Source: Helichrysum umbraculigerum (taxonomy: Eukaryota; Streptophyta; Magnoliopsida; Asterales; Asteraceae). Taken from it: a stretch of 64,000 bases of DNA. The notes under the pieces are model-generated. The model did not search any database. It saw nothing but the letters and a program-made list of their open reading frames with translations, and was not told where the DNA came from. Where the stretch lies: assembly GCA_949592205.1 (NCBI GenBank), contig CATIUR010000005.1, positions 27,607,679 through 27,671,678 of the forward strand. Reading direction: 5' to 3'. Numbering within the stretch: position 1 is the first letter of the stretch; every line of letters begins with the position of its first letter. Below are positions 58,758-64,000 of this stretch, one piece after another. The translations under genes were made by a program, and so were the position numbers.

Positions 58758-61700
58758 TCAAGCAGATCCTTGACCCCAAGGATCAAATGATGGAAACTTC
58801 TGAACCAACATATCAGCAGATTCCCATGAAGCACTTTCCACAGGCTGATGTTGCCATTTAATAAGCCATTCCACATGAGCACGATTGTTTCTTTTCACCG
58901 TACGAACTTCCAGTAATTGTTCAGGAACCAAAGGAATATCACTTGGACTTTGATACACCGGAGGATCACTTGAAACTGGAACAGGGCCATAATGCCTCTT
59001 TAAGAGGGAAACATGAAATGTGGGATGAATTGAAGAGGAGGGAGGAAGCTTAAGAGTGTAAGCTACCTCACCAACTTTAGCAATAACAGGGTAAGGACCA
59101 AAAAATTTAGCTGCCAACTTCTGATTAGCTCTGGTGACTACTGAAGATTGCCTATAAGGCTGCAATTTCAGATAGACCCAATCCCCAACTTGAAAAACTC
59201 GATCTGTTCGATGTTGATCAGCTAACTGTTTCATTCGATGTTGAGCTTTAGTGAGATTGAACTTTAGCATTTGAATGGTATGTTCACGAGCTGTTAAACT
59301 TCTATCTACAGCTTCGACCTTACTTTCACCAGGCAAATAAGGTAAATGGAGAGGAGGAGCTTGCCCATAAACCACTTCATATGGAGTATAACCTGTAGCA
59401 GAATGGTATGTAGAATTATACCAATATTCAGCAAGTGGTAGCCAATTTACCCAATCTGTAGGCTTCTCATGACACATACAGCGAAGGTACCCTTCCAAAC
59501 ACCTGTTAAGTACCTCTGATTGTCCATCAGTCTGGGGATGGTAAGCACTCGACATCCTTTGATCAATACCATGAAGAACAAGTAGTTCCTTCCAGAATTG
59601 GCTAACAAAGACCTTATCTCTATCAGAAATGATTGATTTAGGGCAGCCATGCAACTTAAAAACATTATCCATAAACACTTGAGCGACCCCTAAGGCAGTA
59701 AAAGGGTGTTTAAGTGCTAAAAAATGCCCATATTTGCTGAGTCTATCGACAACCACCAATATAACACTATAACCTTTTGATAATGGCAACCCTTCAATGA
59801 AATCCATTGCAATGTCTTCCCATATAGCATTGGGAATAGGAAGAGGTTGCAACAAGCCAGGTGAAGATGCTAAATCAGCCTTGCATCTCTGACAAACCGT
59901 ACAATTTCTTATATATTCAGTGACATCAGCTTTTAGCTTAGACCAAAAGAATAAAGCAGCAATCCTTTTCATAGTAGCAGTAACACCAGAATGCCCACCT
60001 TGAGGAGAATCATGAACCCATTTCAAAATCTTTTGTTTGAGTTCAATTGAAGAACCTATCACTAGCTTCCCTTTTCTTCTTAATTCGCCTTGAGACCACA
60101 CATATTTAGGGTGAGCATTAGAATCTGCCTCTTTATCCTGTATAATAGCCCAGAGAGTATCATCAGAGGTCCAAGAATGCTTAATAAGCTCCAAAAGATC
60201 AGACGAAATTGTGGAAAGTGTTAGCTGCAATAACTCTCCACCAGAAAGTCTTGACAAAGCATCAGCTACTTTATTTTCCATTCCCTTCTTATATTGTATC
60301 TCATAATCAAACCCAAGCAACTTAGACAACCACCTCTGCTGAAAAGGGGTAACCAATCTGTTTTCCAGTAAGTGCTTTAAACTTTCATGATCAGTCTTGA
60401 TGATAAAATGTCGATCAAGCAAGTATTGACTCCATTTCTGGACAGCATGAATGACTGCCAACAATTCTCTTTCATAAGTTGATAACTGAGCATTTCTGGG
60501 AGAAAGTGCTTTGCTCAAAAAGGCAATAGGATGTCCTCCTTGCATCAATACAGCTCCAATACCTTGACTAGAAGCATCTGTTTCGATTGTAAAAGTAGCA
60601 TTGAAATTAGGTAACGCCAATACCGGAGGATGCACCATAGCAGTTTTAAGTGCAACAAAAGCTTCCTGAGCCTCATCATTCCACAGAAAAGAATCTTTTT
60701 TCAGCAATTGAGTAAGTGGTTTAGCCAAAATACCATAGTTTTGCACGAACTTTCTATAATACCCGGTTAAACCCAAAAATCCCCTGAGTTGCTTCAAATT
60801 TTGTGGAACTGGCCATTCTGCAACCGCCTTGATCTTTTCTGGATCAGTAGAAACCCCTTCTTGACTAATCACATGCCCCAGATACTCTATTCGTGGTACT
60901 CCAAAAGCGCATTTACTCATCTTGGCAACTAAAGAATGCTGTTGTAAAACATCAAAGACTGCAGCTAAGTGTTGTAAATGGTCAGACCAAGTGGGACTGT
61001 AAATGAGTATATCGTCAAAAAATACCAACAGAAACTTTCTGAGAAAAGATTGAAAAACAGTATTCATCAAGGTTTGGAAGGTGGATGGAGCGTTAGTTAA
61101 ACCAAAAGGCATAACTAGAAACTCAAAGTGTCCACAATGGGTTCGAAAAGCAGTCTTTGGAATATCTTGTTCCTCCATTCGAATCTGATAATACCCGGAC
61201 TTCAAATCAATCTTAGAAAAATACTTTGTTCCATGCAACTCATCCAATAGCTCATCCACCAAAGGAATGGGAAATCTGTCCGGAATGGTAATTTTGTTAA
61301 GAGCTCTGTAATCAATACACATTCGCCATCCTCCATCTTTTTTCTTCACCAATACTACAGGAGAAGCAAAAGCACTATTGCTTGGCTTAATAACTCCTTG
61401 TTCCAACAATTCTTTAGTCATTTGCTCAATCACATCTTTCTGCAGCAAAGGATATCTGTATGGTCTGAGATTAACAGGATTAGTACCCTCTTTGAGTACA
61501 ATCTTATGATTAAATCCTGGCCTGGAAGGTGGTAATTGAACAGGATCCTTAAAAACCACAGCATACTGGTCCAATAATTGTTGAATATCGGGTTGAACAC
61601 ACTTACTTTCTGTTGGAGCATTCAATTGAGGCACAGAGGAAGATTCAGTTTCATGAATGGCATATAATTGCAACATAGACAACTCACCATGTGAATGAAT

Positions 61701-63416
61701 AGTTTTCACCATTTGTTGTTCATCAACAGTTCGTATAGGCTGCTTGTTAGATCCCCGTAGCATAATATGTCTTCCATTCATGTCAAATTCGATAGTACGC
61801 TTCTCAAAATCAAACATAACCTTTCCCAATGAACTGAACCACTGAATTCCCAACACTACATCACAACCACCCAATGGCATCAAGTAAAAATCAGCCTTAA
61901 AAGTCACTCCCTTCATTTTCCATTCCATTCCTTCAACTCGATGCTCACAAAATAATCGATTACCATCAGCAACTCTTACTGCCATTGGTGTATTACTAAC
62001 AACTTTGCAGCCTAATTTTAAAGCTAAAGCAGTATCCATGAAATTATGTGTACTACCTGTATCCATCAAAATTTGCAAACTCTTTATTCCTTTATGACCA
62101 GTAATTCTCACTGTTTGATAATCAGTAACCCCTGCCAACGCTTGAATAGAAATCTGAGCTAATTCAGTGACCTCATTCTCATCTGCTTCCTCATTTTCCT
62201 CTACCGAGTCACATTCTTCCTCTTCCAATTGCAAATGATAAAGTTGAGGTTTCTTTCCTTGGCAGTTATGACCATACACATATTTTTCATCACAAAAGAA
62301 ACAAAGTCCTTTAGACCTTCTATCATTCATCTCAGCAGTACTCAAGGTTTTTTTCGGAATAAAAGGCTTTGAAGTGGTCGAGTTAGGTTTTGGCAACAAG
62401 GCAAGAGGCTTATTATTACTTGAGGATTGAAGCTGAGGTTTGTAATTAGTAACATCAGTTAGATACTTCCTTTTATTATAACCAATGGAACCAAACACAT
62501 TGCTTCTCGGATTTAGTTTACTTTTATGTCTATTTACATTCAACTCATACATCTTAGCCAATGCATAAGCTTGCTGAATTGTTGTAGGATTAAACATCCT
62601 CACCAAACCTTTGATATCCTCATCCAATCCAGTTAGAAAACAGCTTAATGCATTAGGAGGTGACAATTTCAATCTACTAATAATGCTGTCAAAAGCATCA
62701 TGATACTCCTTTACTGTGCCAGTTTGTCTTAACTCCATCAACTCAGACATTGGATCATCAAAAGCCTCTCCAAATCTAGCAGTAATATCTTCCACATACT
62801 GACTCCATGAAGGTATAATCTCATCTCTATTCAACATATAACCTTGATGCCATTGAAGTGCCTTTCCTTCTAAATGAATAGAAGCTAATGGAACCTTCGC
62901 ATTCTCCTTCGTTTTATCCAGCCTAAAGAATTGATTCACCTTATACAACCAGCCTTTCAACTCTTCTCCATCAAATCGAGGAAAATCAACCTTAGATAAT
63001 CTAGAAGCGTATTGGTATTGATTTCCTATAAGCTCAGCTAGAGATAATTCTGAATCATCAGCAACATCATTATTCTTATTCTTAATCCTTCTAGCAGAAT
63101 GATTATCATCAAATTTAACTTCAACATTCCTATTCTTAGAAGTTTCAGTCATTAATTGCGTCAATTGCATAGAAATACCAGACATCCAATCATTAATCTC
63201 AGAAATCGATTTAGAATTAGCATCAATTTTCAGATCTAACTGCTGTTTATTGCATGCGATAGTAGCTCCAAAATCTTCGAGAACAGTTTTAAGCATTACC
63301 TTAAAATCGTTCATGTCTGATTGAGCATCAACGTCCTGTTGTTGACTGTTAACTGACGCTGATTCTGCCGTTTGTTGCGATTCCGATCCAGATCCGGTTC
63401 CTTGCTTCTTCGCCAT
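58758..63416 (-). CDS. Gag-pol polyprotein with chromodomain, intact
   Basis: One frame of 1552 residues from the ATG at 63416. Order seen: gag capsid-like region (~145-270, GWLYKVNQFF, LQWHQGYM), Cys/His zinc knuckle (~372-385, CFFCDEKY..GHNC), aspartic protease (MDTGSTHNF at ~451), reverse transcriptase (~660-840; KIDLKSGYYQIR, catalytic FFDD at ~799-802), RNase H (~940-1060; ETDASSQGIG), integrase with HHCC zinc finger (~1136-1177) and DDE core (Asp in AMDFIEG ~1204, Asp in IISDRDKVF ~1266, Glu in GQSEVLN ~1301), and a terminal chromodomain (~1495-1545, VEWLIKWQHQP, SWESAD). All catalytic residues are present. The chromodomain is thought to steer integration towards particular histone marks. 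Confidence 0.97.
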   Translation of the reverse strand: MAKKQGTGSGSESQQTAESASVNSQQQDVDAQSDMNDFKVMLKTVLEDFGATIACNKQQLDLKIDANSKSISEINDWMSGISMQLTQLMTETSKNRNVEVKFDDNHSARRIKNKNNDVADDSELSLAELIGNQYQYASRLSKVDFPRFDGEELKGWLYKVNQFFRLDKTKENAKVPLASIHLEGKALQWHQGYMLNRDEIIPSWSQYVEDITARFGEAFDDPMSELMELRQTGTVKEYHDAFDSIISRLKLSPPNALSCFLTGLDEDIKGLVRMFNPTTIQQAYALAKMYELNVNRHKSKLNPRSNVFGSIGYNKRKYLTDVTNYKPQLQSSSNNKPLALLPKPNSTTSKPFIPKKTLSTAEMNDRRSKGLCFFCDEKYVYGHNCQGKKPQLYHLQLEEEECDSVEENEEADENEVTELAQISIQALAGVTDYQTVRITGHKGIKSLQILMDTGSTHNFMDTALALKLGCKVVSNTPMAVRVADGNRLFCEHRVEGMEWKMKGVTFKADFYLMPLGGCDVVLGIQWFSSLGKVMFDFEKRTIEFDMNGRHIMLRGSNKQPIRTVDEQQMVKTIHSHGELSMLQLYAIHETESSSVPQLNAPTESKCVQPDIQQLLDQYAVVFKDPVQLPPSRPGFNHKIVLKEGTNPVNLRPYRYPLLQKDVIEQMTKELLEQGVIKPSNSAFASPVVLVKKKDGGWRMCIDYRALNKITIPDRFPIPLVDELLDELHGTKYFSKIDLKSGYYQIRMEEQDIPKTAFRTHCGHFEFLVMPFGLTNAPSTFQTLMNTVFQSFLRKFLLVFFDDILIYSPTWSDHLQHLAAVFDVLQQHSLVAKMSKCAFGVPRIEYLGHVISQEGVSTDPEKIKAVAEWPVPQNLKQLRGFLGLTGYYRKFVQNYGILAKPLTQLLKKDSFLWNDEAQEAFVALKTAMVHPPVLALPNFNATFTIETDASSQGIGAVLMQGGHPIAFLSKALSPRNAQLSTYERELLAVIHAVQKWSQYLLDRHFIIKTDHESLKHLLENRLVTPFQQRWLSKLLGFDYEIQYKKGMENKVADALSRLSGGELLQLTLSTISSDLLELIKHSWTSDDTLWAIIQDKEADSNAHPKYVWSQGELRRKGKLVIGSSIELKQKILKWVHDSPQGGHSGVTATMKRIAALFFWSKLKADVTEYIRNCTVCQRCKADLASSPGLLQPLPIPNAIWEDIAMDFIEGLPLSKGYSVILVVVDRLSKYGHFLALKHPFTALGVAQVFMDNVFKLHGCPKSIISDRDKVFVSQFWKELLVLHGIDQRMSSAYHPQTDGQSEVLNRCLEGYLRCMCHEKPTDWVNWLPLAEYWYNSTYHSATGYTPYEVVYGQAPPLHLPYLPGESKVEAVDRSLTAREHTIQMLKFNLTKAQHRMKQLADQHRTDRVFQVGDWVYLKLQPYRQSSVVTRANQKLAAKFFGPYPVIAKVGEVAYTLKLPPSSSIHPTFHVSLLKRHYGPVPVSSDPPVYQSPSDIPLVPEQLLEVRTVKRNNRAHVEWLIKWQHQPVESASWESADMLVQKFPSFDPWGQGSA

Positions 63417-63456
63417 TGATCTAGTGATCGCTATTTTGTTAACCGAGGAACGTACA

Positions 63457-63468
63457 GCTCTGATACCA
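63457..63468 (-). other. Primer-binding site (initiator tRNA-Met)
   Basis: On the - strand TGGTATCAGAGC starts one base after the 5' LTR, the standard complement to initiator methionine tRNA. Confidence 0.95.
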
Positions 63469-63469
63469 G

Positions 63470-63766
63470 TGATGCGAGTGAGTGATTAAGACTGACTGTA
63501 AATCAGTGGTTAACCACAAATCAATTCAATGAGGTAACCTAGGGTTTAAGAATAGGTCACGATATTGAACGATATACAATTAGAACAGAGAATACAGGTT
63601 GAGAGATAATTGAGAGTTAACTTTTTTTTTTTTATATTCCCCTATCTCAATTGAGCGTATCAGATATTTTATACAGTTGCCAATCACTAACCGACTCTCT
63701 CTAGTTTGTTACAGAATTGACCCTTACACTTACAGAATTAACTATCTAGTCCCTGAACATACATCA
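63470..63766 (-). mobile_element. 5' LTR of the Reina-like chromovirus
   Basis: 297 bp, the copy adjoining the primer-binding site. It differs from the other LTR by one T in a homopolymer only. Confidence 0.95.
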
Positions 63767-63771
63767 TAGCT

Positions 63772-64000
63772 GTGCTCATAATTAGCTTAAATGGAAGTTA
63801 GTTAATTCTTGACGATATCAATCTAATCACTAAAACTTGTGTGCAAGTATTCACCCAGTGATCAAAAATTCAATTATTCATCTAACAACGACATCATAGG
63901 AGTTTGGATCTACTTAGATGCCAAAAACTGATAAGTTCTTGGTTTTTAGAGGTAGCGATAGTGCGAGATACATGGTCCTGAAGCAGGTGTTTTTCTCGTA
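63772..64000. other. Host DNA downstream of the retrotransposon, nothing recognised
   Basis: Sequence resumes directly with TAGCTGTGCTC, continuing the interrupted SLX9 3' flank. No coding feature in the remaining bases. Confidence 0.4.

Larger units (their letters stand above)
58451..63766 (-). mobile_element. Complete young Ty3/gypsy chromovirus (Reina-like), 5.3 kb
   Basis: Two ~296-bp LTRs (58451-58746 and 63470-63766), 5-bp TSD TAGCT, a primer-binding site complementary to initiator tRNA-Met, one uninterrupted gag-pol frame and a polypurine tract are all present. LTR near-identity and the intact frame indicate very recent insertion. Small size, short LTRs and a C-terminal chromodomain fit the Reina clade. 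Confidence 0.95.

Overview
The window is AT-rich nuclear DNA of a flowering plant. Evidence for this: GT-AG introns, MITEs, SINEs, gypsy chromoviruses, hAT and Mutator-like transposons, and three intron-containing plant genes. The D-type cyclin has an N-terminus and body like those I know from the daisy family, so an Asteraceae eudicot is my inference; the species cannot be named from the sequence.

Only four host genes can be supported, all on the + strand. (1) 12306-17730: C2-domain calcium/lipid-binding protein with a Pro/Tyr-rich tail, 7 exons, 255 aa, with a 2-kb Mutator-like element in its fourth intron. (2) 19280-21394: D3-type cyclin, 4 exons. (3) 45419-46588: intronless secreted leucine-rich-repeat protein without a kinase. 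(4) 56562-58221: SLX9-like ribosome-biogenesis factor, 5 exons, with site II and telo-box promoter motifs. They are unrelated single genes, not a cluster.

Almost everything else recognisable is mobile DNA, and many ends were fixed by target-site duplications (TSDs) read directly. Layout: 1-2077, 5' end of a Tat-like gypsy element (- strand) inserted inside a Mutator-type MITE; 5672-8281, solo LTR A1; 9002-10839, Mutator MITEs and a CACTA fragment; 21547-24042, hAT elements; 24237-29346, solo LTR A2 with solo LTR B1 inside it; 29538-34858, a hAT element split by solo LTR B2 (which itself contains a hAT MITE) and by a Mutator MITE; 35835-44076, more Mutator and Stowaway MITEs and SINEs; 44397-45235 and 55522-56288, two inverted-repeat elements filled with telomere-like CCCTAAA repeats; 47206-51131, an Ac-like hAT with a broken transposase and a 168-bp tandem array; 51303-52417, a further hAT; 58451-63766, a complete, very young Reina-like chromovirus with near-identical LTRs and one intact polyprotein frame.

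The least expected signals are dense two-orientation arrays of short CpG-rich words (CGTCGCA, TGTCGCA, or in one LTR CTTTCGGA) inside the long solo LTRs, the telomere-repeat inverted-repeat elements beside genes, and a group of Mutator MITEs carrying ACGTGGC cores.
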